A DNA stretch of 31,479 bases, from NCBI GenBank assembly GCA_031362405.1, contig JANLSO010000165.1, positions 1 through 31,479 on the forward strand. Reading direction: 5' to 3'. The position numbers and the translations under genes are program-made. Under the pieces are notes generated by a model. It saw only the letters and a list, made by a program, of their open reading frames with translations. It was not told the origin of the DNA and made no database searches. Source of the DNA: JANLSO01 sp031362405 (GTDB lineage Bacteria > Actinomycetota > Thermoleophilia > Miltoncostaeales > Miltoncostaeaceae). This document shows positions 1 through 8,573 of the stretch, piece after piece (the first letter of the stretch is position 1; each line of letters begins with the position of its first letter).

Positions 1-2
1 CC

Positions 3-86
3 GAGGGCCAGACGCAGGAAGACGACGCCTCGCCCGAGCCGCCGCCGGACAACCCTGCAAGCCGTCTGTGGACGCCCGGTAGTTGA
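3..86 (+). CDS. C-terminal end of an unidentified protein (5' truncated)
   Basis: An open frame enters from the left edge and ends at a TGA at 84-86. The visible tail is acidic and proline-rich and ends in SRLWTPGS. Its stop overlaps the TTG start of the next gene (TTGA at 83-86), the same 4-base coupling used repeatedly in this window, which favours this frame over the one closed by the TAG at 80-82. Too little is present to name the protein; it probably shares a transcript with the MTA phosphorylase gene. Confidence 0.4.
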   Translation, partial: EGQTQEDDASPEPPPDNPASRLWTPGS

Positions 87-883
87 CCGACCGGGCCGAG
101 ATCGGCGTCATCGGGGGCTCCGGCTTCTACACGTTCCTCGAGGGTGTCGAGCGCGTGACGCTCGACACCCCGCACGGCCCCCCAAGCGCACCGATCTCGA
201 TCGCAACGGTGGGCGGGAGGCGGGTCGCCTTCCTGCCCCGTCACGGTGAGTCGCACGAGCTTCCGCCGCACTCCATCAACTACTGCGCGAACCTCTGGGC
301 GCTCCATCATCTCGGCGTGCGGTGGGTCATCGCGCCCTGCGCGTCGGGGAGCCTGCAGCCGGGCGTGGCGATCGGTGACTTCGTCGTGTGCGACCAGTAC
401 GTCGACCGCACCAGCGGCCGTCGCGACACGTTCTTCGACGGCCCCGAGGTGGCGCACGTCAGCGCGGCCGACCCGTTCAGCCCCGTCCTTCGGGATTTAC
501 TCGTCGCGCGCTGCCGTGCGCGCGGAGTCACCGTTCACGAGCGGGGAACCGTCGTGGTGATCCAGGGCCCGCGCTTCTCCACCCGGGCCGAGAGTCGATG
601 GTTCCAGCAGATGGGCTGGGATGTCATCAATATGACCGCCTACCCCGAGGCTCACCTGGCGCGCGAGCTCGGTCTGGCGTACGCCAACATCTCGCTGGTG
701 ACCGACTATGACGCGGGTCTCGAAGGCCTCGAAGGGGTGCCGGCTGTGAGCGCCGATGAGGTCGTTCGCGTGTTCAACGACAACAACGCGCGCCTACGCG
801 ATTTGCTGCTCGACGTGATCCCGCGCATCCCCTGCGAACTCGACCCGCACGCCGCTCGCGCGTTGGACGGCGCCCGACTTTAG
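83..883 (+). CDS. mtnP: S-methyl-5'-thioadenosine phosphorylase (MTAP/PNP family)
   Basis: Cytoplasmic nucleoside phosphorylase expected to split methylthioadenosine with phosphate into adenine and methylthioribose-1-phosphate, as part of methionine and purine salvage. The 266-residue length is normal for the family. Visible motifs are GGSGFY near residues 11-16, the phosphate-binding LPRHG near 51-55, HSINYCAN (MTAP-type HxxNYxAN) near 63-70, QGPRFSTRAESR, and NMTAYPEAHLARELGL followed by VTDYD. The aspartates of VTDYD are typical of adenine-specific MTAPs, whereas hypoxanthine/guanine PNPs have Asn there. A 5'-methylthioinosine phosphorylase cannot be excluded by motif alone. The TTG start is chosen because it sits in a TTGA overlap with the upstream stop and gives the family's usual N-terminus. 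Confidence 0.9.
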   Translation: MTDRAEIGVIGGSGFYTFLEGVERVTLDTPHGPPSAPISIATVGGRRVAFLPRHGESHELPPHSINYCANLWALHHLGVRWVIAPCASGSLQPGVAIGDFVVCDQYVDRTSGRRDTFFDGPEVAHVSAADPFSPVLRDLLVARCRARGVTVHERGTVVVIQGPRFSTRAESRWFQQMGWDVINMTAYPEAHLARELGLAYANISLVTDYDAGLEGLEGVPAVSADEVVRVFNDNNARLRDLLLDVIPRIPCELDPHAARALDGARL

Positions 884-1038
884 GGGCGTCCGTTCCCGAC
901 GGCCGTCTGGGGCGTGTGGTAGAAACCGCGCCGGTCGTGGAGCTTGTCGTGGTTGTTACGTTCTGCGGCACGCTCGTGAACTCCCCGCCGGGGCGGCCGA
1001 CCTCGCCCGGCTCAGAAATTCTGTCGAAAGGGACGCTC

Positions 1039-3156
<2,118 letters not shown>

Positions 3157-3170
3157 CGGAGTCACCCTGC

Positions 3171-3200
3171 GGTCCCGGAGGCGACACTGCCTCCGGGACC
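3171..3200 (+). terminator. Hairpin terminator after the pyrophosphatase gene
   Basis: Perfect 12-bp inverted repeat GGTCCCGGAGGC / GCCTCCGGGACC with a 6-base loop (GACACT), starting 14 bases after the hppA stop. No T-run follows, as is common for GC-rich actinobacterial terminators. Confidence 0.65.
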
Positions 3201-3344
3201 GTGTGCAACAGCCGCCACCGCGGCGGCGCCGGCGCCCGGCGGCGATTAGAGGGGCAGTGTCCGCACGGTAACCTGCCCGTCGGACGCCTCTTCCATGGGC
3301 GTCCGATGCGGGCCGCCCGACATGCCGCGCCAAGGAGCGTTCTG

Positions 3345-3797
3345 ATGACCGAAGCGACGAAGGGCAGCCGTTTGCCCCGAGGGCGCAATGCCGACCGCCC
3401 ACGTGCCGATGAAAAGGTGCGTAAGCAAACCGGCGCCGACCTGCAGAACGGATGGCTCGGCCGACACGGGATGCTCACGCTGACCGACGACCGGCTCGTC
3501 TTCGTGCCGACGCTGCTCGACACGGCGCTGCGGGCGAAACGCCACGAGGTGATCCTCGACGCCGTCACCGTCGTGCAGCGCTGGCCCAATGACCCCGGCG
3601 ATATTCCCCTGGGTGGTCGGCGACCGCGCATGCTGTTGCACACCCCCGGCTGCATCTACGAGTTCATGGTCGGCGACCTCGATGCGTGGCTCGACAGCCT
3701 CGAGAAGGTCTACGAGTTGCGCCAAAAGCGGGGCCTCGCGCACCATCCCCGATTCGACCGCGCCGCGAACGACAACCTGATGCTGGCCGAGGAGTAG
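3345..3797 (+). CDS. Small PH/GRAM-like domain protein
   Basis: A 150-residue cytoplasmic protein with no signal peptide or membrane segment. Residues 1-35 are basic and polar. The middle reads as alternating beta strands (GWLGRHGMLTLTDDRLVFVP, then EVILDAVTVVQRW, then RPRMLLHTPGCIYEFMVGD) and ends in a helix (DAWLDSLEKVYELRQKR). That order of about seven strands plus a C-terminal helix, with the LTLTDDRLVFVP hairpin, resembles bacterial PH/GRAM-like domains, which often act in lipid or protein binding; the function here is unknown. The ATG at 3345 is preferred because AAGGAG lies 7 bases upstream (3332-3337); upstream in-frame starts run into the hppA terminator hairpin. Confidence 0.7.
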   Translation: MTEATKGSRLPRGRNADRPRADEKVRKQTGADLQNGWLGRHGMLTLTDDRLVFVPTLLDTALRAKRHEVILDAVTVVQRWPNDPGDIPLGGRRPRMLLHTPGCIYEFMVGDLDAWLDSLEKVYELRQKRGLAHHPRFDRAANDNLMLAEE

Positions 3798-3831
3798 CCG
3801 CCGGAGGATCTGCCTCAGCCGTGGGCCGCTG

Positions 3832-3859
3832 AGGTAAACTGCAGCAAATGTCCTTACCT
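3832..3859 (+). promoter_or_regulatory. Possible promoter and operator of the Rrf2 gene
   Basis: A perfect dyad AGGTAA (3832-3837) and TTACCT (3854-3859), 16 bases apart, lies in the short gap before the Rrf2 gene and overlaps a -10-like hexamer TAAACT (3835-3840). Rrf2 proteins bind dyads of about this span and often repress their own genes, so an autoregulatory site is plausible. Arms of 6 bp can arise by chance. Confidence 0.35.
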
Positions 3860-3876
3860 TTCACGGGTTTTCGCTG

Positions 3877-4290
3877 GTGATCGCGATCACCGACAAGAGC
3901 CGGTCGGCTGTCTTGGCGCTCACCGAGCTTGCGTCTCGGGGCGATAGCGGCCCGGTGCCGATCCTCGAGGTGGCCGACCGGCGGGCGATTCCGCTACACC
4001 TGCTCGAGCAGCTGTTTGCGAGCCTGCGGCGCGCGGGGATCCTTCAGAGCCAGCGAGGTGTGAAGGGCGGCTACTCGTTTCGCCGGGCGCCGGCGGACGT
4101 CAGCCTGCTTGAGGTGGTCGAAACCGTCGAAGGCCGCCTCGGGCCGGCGCACGGAGAGGGTTCCTCCGGATGCGACGCGGTGTGGCGCGAGGCGCGCGAC
4201 CGCGTGAGCGACCTGCTGAGGGAGATCACAATCGCCGACATCGTCGAGCGTGAAGAGCGGGCCCAAGAAGCCCCGATGTTTCACATCTGA
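3877..4290 (+). CDS. Rrf2-family transcriptional regulator, no Fe-S cysteine triad
   Basis: A 137-residue DNA-binding protein with the Rrf2 winged-helix layout: SRSAVLALTELAS (helix 1), IPLHLLEQLFASLRRAGILQSQRG (recognition helix) and VKGGYSFRRAPADVSLLEVVETVEG (wing and linker). IscR/NsrR-type members carry three Cys for an Fe-S cluster; this one has a single Cys (C99), so it should not hold that cluster. That makes it more like CymR, which senses cysteine status by binding CysK. It lies 31 bases upstream of the kinase gene, which overlaps cysK, so the three are probably co-transcribed. The GTG at 3877 gives the standard N-terminus MIAITDKSRSAV; the ribosome site is weak. Confidence 0.85.
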   Translation: MIAITDKSRSAVLALTELASRGDSGPVPILEVADRRAIPLHLLEQLFASLRRAGILQSQRGVKGGYSFRRAPADVSLLEVVETVEGRLGPAHGEGSSGCDAVWREARDRVSDLLREITIADIVEREERAQEAPMFHI

Positions 4291-4321
4291 TCCGCGACAC
4301 GATGAGGGAGAGCCTGAATTG

Positions 4322-5341
4322 ATGGTGGTTTCTGACGCGCCGGCGCAGTACGACGTGGTGGGAATCGGCAACGCGATCGTCGACGTCCTCAGCCACTCCG
4401 ACCACGCATTCCTCGACGCGCACGGCCTGCCCAAGGGCGGCATGACCCTCATCGACGCCGAGATGGCCGATCGCGTGTACGGCGCGATGGGGCCGGGGGT
4501 TGAGGTCAGCGGTGGCTCGGTCGCGAACACGATGGCCGCGCTCGCCATGCTGGGTGCACGCGCCGCGTACGTCGGCAAGGTTCGCGACGACGACTTCGGA
4601 CGCGTCTTTCGGCATGACATCCGTGCGGCGGGAGTGGTGTTCGACTCGGCACCCGCCCCCGACGGGCCGCCGACCGCGCGCTGCCATGTGCTGGTCACGG
4701 CCGACGCGGAGCGCACGATGGCGACCCACCTCGGTGCCTGCCTGGACCTCGGCCCCGACGACATCGACCCCGAGCTGATCGCCGCCTCCCGGGTCAGCTA
4801 CCTCGAGGGATACATTTGGGATCCCCCGCGGGCGAAAGACGCTCTGCGGATGGCAATCAGGGTCGCGAAGGAGAATTCTCGAACCGTGGCCCTCTCACTT
4901 TCGGACCCCTTTTGCGTCGATCGTCACCGCGACGAATGGCGTGATTTGGTCGAAGGGCCCGTCGACATCGTCTTCGCCAACGAAGATGAGATGCGTGCGC
5001 TGTACGAGGAGAACGATCTCGAGCGGGCCATTGCCCGGGTGCGCGGCCGCTGTCCGTTGGCGGTGGTCACACGCGGCGAGAAGGGAAGCCTTGTCGTGAC
5101 GGCCGACGAGGTCCACGAGGTCCCCGCCCAGGCGGTCGAACGCCTCATCGACACGACCGGCGCGGGCGACATGTTTGCGGCCGGCTTCCTGTTCGGCTTG
5201 ACCGAAGGTATGCCGTTGGCCGACTGTGCGCGTGCCGGCGCGGCGGCGGCGGCCGAGGTGATCTCTCACTTCGGAGCGCGTCCCGAGGCGGATCTGCGTG
5301 CGATCGTCGCGTCGGCGACCACCAAGGAGGCAAAAAGGTGA
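4322..5341 (+). CDS. PfkB-family carbohydrate kinase, adenosine-kinase-like
   Basis: Cytoplasmic ribokinase-fold kinase of 339 residues. It has the N-terminal YDVVGIGNAIVDVL, the substrate-lid region SGGSVANTMAAL, the family-specific stretches TARCHVLVTADAERTM and LEGYIWDPPRAK, then SLSDPFCVDRHRDEW and FANEDEMRALY. The PfkB signature DTTGAGDMFAAGF is near residues 277-289, with catalytic Asp283. This combination matches bacterial proteins annotated as adenosine kinase, which phosphorylate adenosine to AMP; a sugar substrate cannot be excluded. ATG 4322 is chosen, with GAGGGAGAG at 4303-4311; a TTG lies one codon earlier, and the frame stays open to 4250 inside the Rrf2 gene. The stop overlaps the GTG of cysK (GTGA). 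Confidence 0.85.
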   Translation: MVVSDAPAQYDVVGIGNAIVDVLSHSDHAFLDAHGLPKGGMTLIDAEMADRVYGAMGPGVEVSGGSVANTMAALAMLGARAAYVGKVRDDDFGRVFRHDIRAAGVVFDSAPAPDGPPTARCHVLVTADAERTMATHLGACLDLGPDDIDPELIAASRVSYLEGYIWDPPRAKDALRMAIRVAKENSRTVALSLSDPFCVDRHRDEWRDLVEGPVDIVFANEDEMRALYEENDLERAIARVRGRCPLAVVTRGEKGSLVVTADEVHEVPAQAVERLIDTTGAGDMFAAGFLFGLTEGMPLADCARAGAAAAAEVISHFGARPEADLRAIVASATTKEAKR

Positions 5342-6297
5342 GTTCAGAAACACAGACCACGGGCGGCCTGCGGATCGCCGATTCAATCATCGATCTCATC
5401 GGCCACACGCCGCTGGTTCGTCTCAACCGGCTTTCGGAGGGCCTGGGCGCGACGATCCTCGGAAAGCTCGAGTCGATGAACCCCGCCGGCAGCGTCAAAG
5501 ACCGCATCGGTCTCGCAATGGTCGAGAGCGCCGAGGCCGACGGGCGCCTCGTGCCCGGCACGAGCGTCATCGTCGAGCCGACGTCGGGGAACACCGGTAT
5601 CGCGCTGGCGTTCGTCTGTGCGGCGAAGGGCTACCGCTGCATCCTGACGATGCCCGAGACGATGAGTATGGAGCGACGGGCGCTCCTGAAGGCCTACGGG
5701 GCGGAGCTGGTGCTCACCCCCGGCGCCGAGGGCATGCGCGGGGCGATCGCCCGTGCCGAGGAGATCGCCGCCCAGACTCCGAACAGTTACGTCCCCCAAC
5801 AGTTCCAAAACCCGGCCAACCCCGAAGTGCACCGCCGCACCACGGCCGAGGAGATCTGGGCCGATACTGGTGGCGAGGTCGACATCCTGGTGGCCGGCGT
5901 GGGTACCGGCGGCAGCATCACCGGCGTCGGAGAGGTGCTGAAGGAGCGCCGCCCTGGGTTCCGATCAGTGGCGGTTGAGCCGGTCGAGTCACCGGTTCTG
6001 TCGGGAGGGCAGCCGGGACCCCACAAGATCCAGGGCATCGGGGCCGGGTTCGTCCCCGGCGTTCTGAACACGGGCGTCTACGACGAGGTGATCACCTGCG
6101 CCTCCGAGGATGCCTTTGCGACTGCCCGGCGCCTCGCCCGCGAGGAGGCGATCCTCGTCGGCATCTCCGCCGGCGCGAACGTTTGGGCCGCGATCGAGCT
6201 CGCGAAGCGGCCCGAGAACGCCGGCAAGGTGATCGTCACCTTCCTCTGCGACACCGGTGAGAGGTACCTGACAACACCTCTGTTCGGCGACGTCTAA
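5338..6297 (+). CDS. cysK: Cysteine synthase A (O-acetylserine sulfhydrylase)
   Basis: PLP enzyme that converts O-acetylserine and sulfide to cysteine and acetate. At 319 residues it is full length. Visible are the PLP lysine in NPAGSVKDR (K54), the substrate loop EPTSGNTGI, the phosphate-binding GVGTGGSITG, HKIQGIGAGFVP, and the C-terminal GISAGAN and CDTGERYL. These place it in the CysK/CysM group, with the GIGAGFVP stretch typical of CysK. The GTG start at 5338 overlaps the kinase stop and has AGGAGG about 7 bases upstream. cysE, which makes its substrate, lies 730 bases downstream on the same strand. Confidence 0.93.
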   Translation: MSSETQTTGGLRIADSIIDLIGHTPLVRLNRLSEGLGATILGKLESMNPAGSVKDRIGLAMVESAEADGRLVPGTSVIVEPTSGNTGIALAFVCAAKGYRCILTMPETMSMERRALLKAYGAELVLTPGAEGMRGAIARAEEIAAQTPNSYVPQQFQNPANPEVHRRTTAEEIWADTGGEVDILVAGVGTGGSITGVGEVLKERRPGFRSVAVEPVESPVLSGGQPGPHKIQGIGAGFVPGVLNTGVYDEVITCASEDAFATARRLAREEAILVGISAGANVWAAIELAKRPENAGKVIVTFLCDTGERYLTTPLFGDV

Positions 6298-6983
6298 GGC
6301 CGGCGAATCAGGAGCGTTCGCGCTCCCTTTCGGGCGAAGCCCAGGGCCCCGAGGAATGCGGGGCCCTGCGTGCCGTCTTCGACGAAGGCGAGCAGGTGCG
6401 TGCCGCGCTCATTACGCACCGTTTCGGCAAGGGCGTTGATGAGAAGCCGGCCGATCCCCGAGCGCCGGGCCTCCGGGACGACGCCGAACCAGTCGATCCA
6501 CCCGTCGGGCATGTCGGCGTGGGCGAAGCCCAGGATGTGCTTCCCACGGTGGGCAACGACGAAGGCTCCCTGGCCTTCGCCCCACTGGTACGGCGATGGG
6601 CTGCCCAGTTCGGCGAAGGTGGACAGGCCTTCCATGGCTCGAGCCTCGACAACAGCGAAGTCGTCGGCCATTTCGTTGGTGTAGGCGACGAGCTCAACGC
6701 CGTCGACCGGGAAGGCGCGGGGCACGCCCTCGGCGTGGCGCGCGTAGATCGCGCCGTTGGCGTACGGGGCGAAACCACGGTCGACGAGCAGCTCGACAAG
6801 TGGGTCATCGGAGACGACTTCGACGTCCCAGGGCGGTTCGGGAAGCTGGGCGAGCATGGCGTCCAGAGCCGGACCATCAACTGCGCGCAACCCCTCGAGT
6901 CGCACCGCGATCGCCGTCGGCGACGGGCGCAGTCGGCATGACGCTCCGGCAGCGCGCACCGGGGGGCCGGTGCTCACGAGCAC
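6294..6983 (-). CDS. GNAT-family N-acetyltransferase
   Basis: A 229-residue protein whose C-terminal half (about residues 95-229) has the GNAT fold. GAFVVAHRGKHILGFAHADMP forms strands 2-4, and WFGVVPEARRSGIGRLL is the acetyl-CoA-binding motif A (V.P..R..GIG). It ends in FLGALGFARKGARTLLIRR. The N-terminal 90 residues (around PPWDVEVVSDDPLVELLVDRGFAPY) look like a partial second GNAT-like half, so a double-GNAT layout is possible. The substrate cannot be predicted. Its stop overlaps the cysK stop by four bases, tail to tail. GTG 6983 is the longest start; a second GTG lies two codons in. Confidence 0.75.
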   Translation of the reverse strand: MLVSTGPPVRAAGASCRLRPSPTAIAVRLEGLRAVDGPALDAMLAQLPEPPWDVEVVSDDPLVELLVDRGFAPYANGAIYARHAEGVPRAFPVDGVELVAYTNEMADDFAVVEARAMEGLSTFAELGSPSPYQWGEGQGAFVVAHRGKHILGFAHADMPDGWIDWFGVVPEARRSGIGRLLINALAETVRNERGTHLLAFVEDGTQGPAFLGALGFARKGARTLLIRRP

Positions 6984-7017
6984 GCGGCTTTGAGGCGGAT
7001 CGACATGGTCGCTGCAA

Positions 7018-7024
7018 TACTAAT
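7018..7024 (+). promoter_or_regulatory. Possible -10 element of cysE
   Basis: TACTAAT ends four bases before the cysE ATG at 7028, where no Shine-Dalgarno sequence is visible. The position suggests a transcript with little or no leader. No convincing -35 was found. Confidence 0.35.
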
Positions 7025-7027
7025 CGG

Positions 7028-7792
7028 ATGTCTGGAGGCCTTTTGCCACGCGTCGCCGCCACGTTCCGCCGCGATCTGCGCGCGGCCCGTGAACGTGACC
7101 CCGCCGCCCACTCGAACCTCGAGCTGCTTCTCTACCAAGGCCTGCATGCGATCTGGATGCACCGCGCCGCTCACGCGCTGTACCTGCGCGGCCTGCGGGT
7201 TCCGGCCCGGGCGGTCAGCCAGATCTCACGATTCCTCACGGGCATCGAGATCCACCCGGGCGCCCGGATCGGCCCGGGCGTCTTCATCGACCACGGCATG
7301 GGCGTGGTGATCGGCGAGACCGCCGAGATCGGCCGCGACGTCACGATCTACCAGGGCGTCACGCTTGGCGGGACGGGCAAGCAGGGTGGCAAACGCCACC
7401 CGACCGTCGGCGACCGGGTCATCGTCGGGACACACGCCCAGGTGCTCGGCCCGCTGATCGTCGGGGATGACGCCAAGATCGGCGCCGGCTCGATCGTGAT
7501 CCACGACGTGCCGCCCCGCTCGACCGTCGTCGGAAACCCGGGGCGCCCCGTCATCGTCGACGGCCAGCGCGTCACGGCGCAGCCCGAGCTCGAACACACC
7601 CGCCTGCCCGACCCGGTGGCCGAGGCGATGCAATGCCTCGTCGAGCGGGTCGCCGAGTTGGAGGGGACGGTCGCCGCGCTGCGCGATGGGCGTGAACCTC
7701 CGCCCAAGGTCGAGCGCAACGGCGACTGCCTGCCCGACGCGACCCGCGACATCGCCGGCATCCTCGGCCTCAACCGCGGCGCGGGGATCTAG
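7028..7792 (+). CDS. cysE: Serine O-acetyltransferase
   Basis: Makes O-acetylserine from serine and acetyl-CoA, the first committed step of cysteine synthesis. The 254-residue protein has an N-terminal helical part (SNLELLLYQGLHAIWMHRAAH), then a left-handed beta helix of hexapeptide repeats. The active-site segments are IDHGMGVVIGETAEIG (His89) and KRHPTVGD (His124), matching the two catalytic histidines of the family. A helical tail (about 193-220) and a linker lead to a C-terminus ending Gly-Ala-Gly-Ile; a C-terminal Ile is what inserts into the CysK active site in known cysteine synthase complexes. The frame extends upstream into the antisense of the GNAT gene, but ATG 7028 gives the family N-terminus. 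TTG 7043, just after GGAGG (7034-7038), is an alternative. Confidence 0.92.
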   Translation: MSGGLLPRVAATFRRDLRAARERDPAAHSNLELLLYQGLHAIWMHRAAHALYLRGLRVPARAVSQISRFLTGIEIHPGARIGPGVFIDHGMGVVIGETAEIGRDVTIYQGVTLGGTGKQGGKRHPTVGDRVIVGTHAQVLGPLIVGDDAKIGAGSIVIHDVPPRSTVVGNPGRPVIVDGQRVTAQPELEHTRLPDPVAEAMQCLVERVAELEGTVAALRDGREPPPKVERNGDCLPDATRDIAGILGLNRGAGI

Positions 7793-8483
7793 CCTCCGGG
7801 TACGTCGCGGGGCGGGGCGTTTGGCGGCGCAGCGATCGACGGCGTCGGCCGAAGAGGCCTCGACGGCCGGGGAGGGCGCGGGGGACCGCGTGGTGGCTCC
7901 GGGGCGATGGTGGCGGCGGAGGTTTCGGCGGGGTGGTCGCCAGCGGCGGCGGGGCGTCGCCGGTGCGCAGATGCGTCCGCGCCAGACCGCTCGGCGTGTT
8001 GCTGTTCTACATCGGGTCGGCGGCGGTCAGGCCACGGCTGACGTCGCGGGAATTGGTACGCGCCGCGCCCCCGTTGATCTCGCTGGTGACGGCCGGGCCG
8101 GTCGCGTCGATGCGCGCGCGCTGATCATCTGAGTACGGGCCGAATGCGTACGCCGGCGAGACGGCGAAGCAACCTTCGCCCAGGTTCTCCACGATGCAGA
8201 TCCGTTGCGCTGCGCAGACGCGTATCCGGTAGCGGTGCCCGTTGTCGAGAGGGAAGCCGTGGTGGTGGGCGTCGAGGTGGCGTCCGCGCAGATTCCCCTG
8301 GGTAAGACCGTCGCAGAGATCTCGTCGCGACGGTATCCCGACTTTGCCGTGAAGGTCGCGGGCGTCCAGCCCAGCCTGAGGTCGCGGCCGGTGTCGAACT
8401 CGACTGGGCGGGTTGGACGCCGAGAACTCCCAGGAGTCACAGATCGCCGACTTCAGGGCCAGGTACCAGTACGGATTCGTGGC
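7793..8483 (-). pseudogene. Probable decayed gene of unknown function
   Basis: No intact gene is convincing in this 690-base stretch. On the minus strand, gene-like peptide runs appear in sequence but in different frames. Going down from 8483, one frame gives YWYLALKSAICDSWEFSAS; near 8400 a second frame gives VEFDTGRDLRLGWTPATF and AKSGYRRDEISATVLP; near 8265 the first frame resumes with GFPLDNGHRYRIRVCAAQ, RICIVENLGEGCFAVSPAY and AFGPYSDDQ until a TAG at 8007-8009. After that stop the same frame continues into a proline-rich run (GDAPPPLATTPPKPPPPPSP). This looks like a secreted beta-rich protein with a proline-rich tail, broken by at least two frame changes and a stop. I do not recognise the family, and GC-rich noise remains possible. 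Confidence 0.35.
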
Positions 8484-8561
8484 TCAGTGGCGCCGAAGGT
8501 CCACCACGCATCGGGTCGCCTTCGGCGGGCGCCGAACCGACGGGTCGTCTGCTCGGTCCAC

Positions 8562-8567
8562 TAAGCT
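8562..8567 (+). promoter_or_regulatory. -10 box for a leaderless uvrD/pcrA transcript
   Basis: TAAGCT (TANNNT form) ends six bases before the GTG start at 8574 and there is no Shine-Dalgarno sequence, so transcription probably begins at the start codon. Confidence 0.45.
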
Positions 8568-8573
8568 CCCGGG

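Noticed and set aside
916..1038. An N-terminal extension of the pyrophosphatase from GTG 916
   Set aside because: The added residues have no family counterpart, and TTG 1039 has a better ribosome site and the normal N-terminus.
7953..8009. Stop-codon readthrough at the TAG 8007-8009, since a proline-rich frame continues beyond it
   Set aside because: The upstream part already needs frame changes, so simple gene decay explains all breaks without readthrough.
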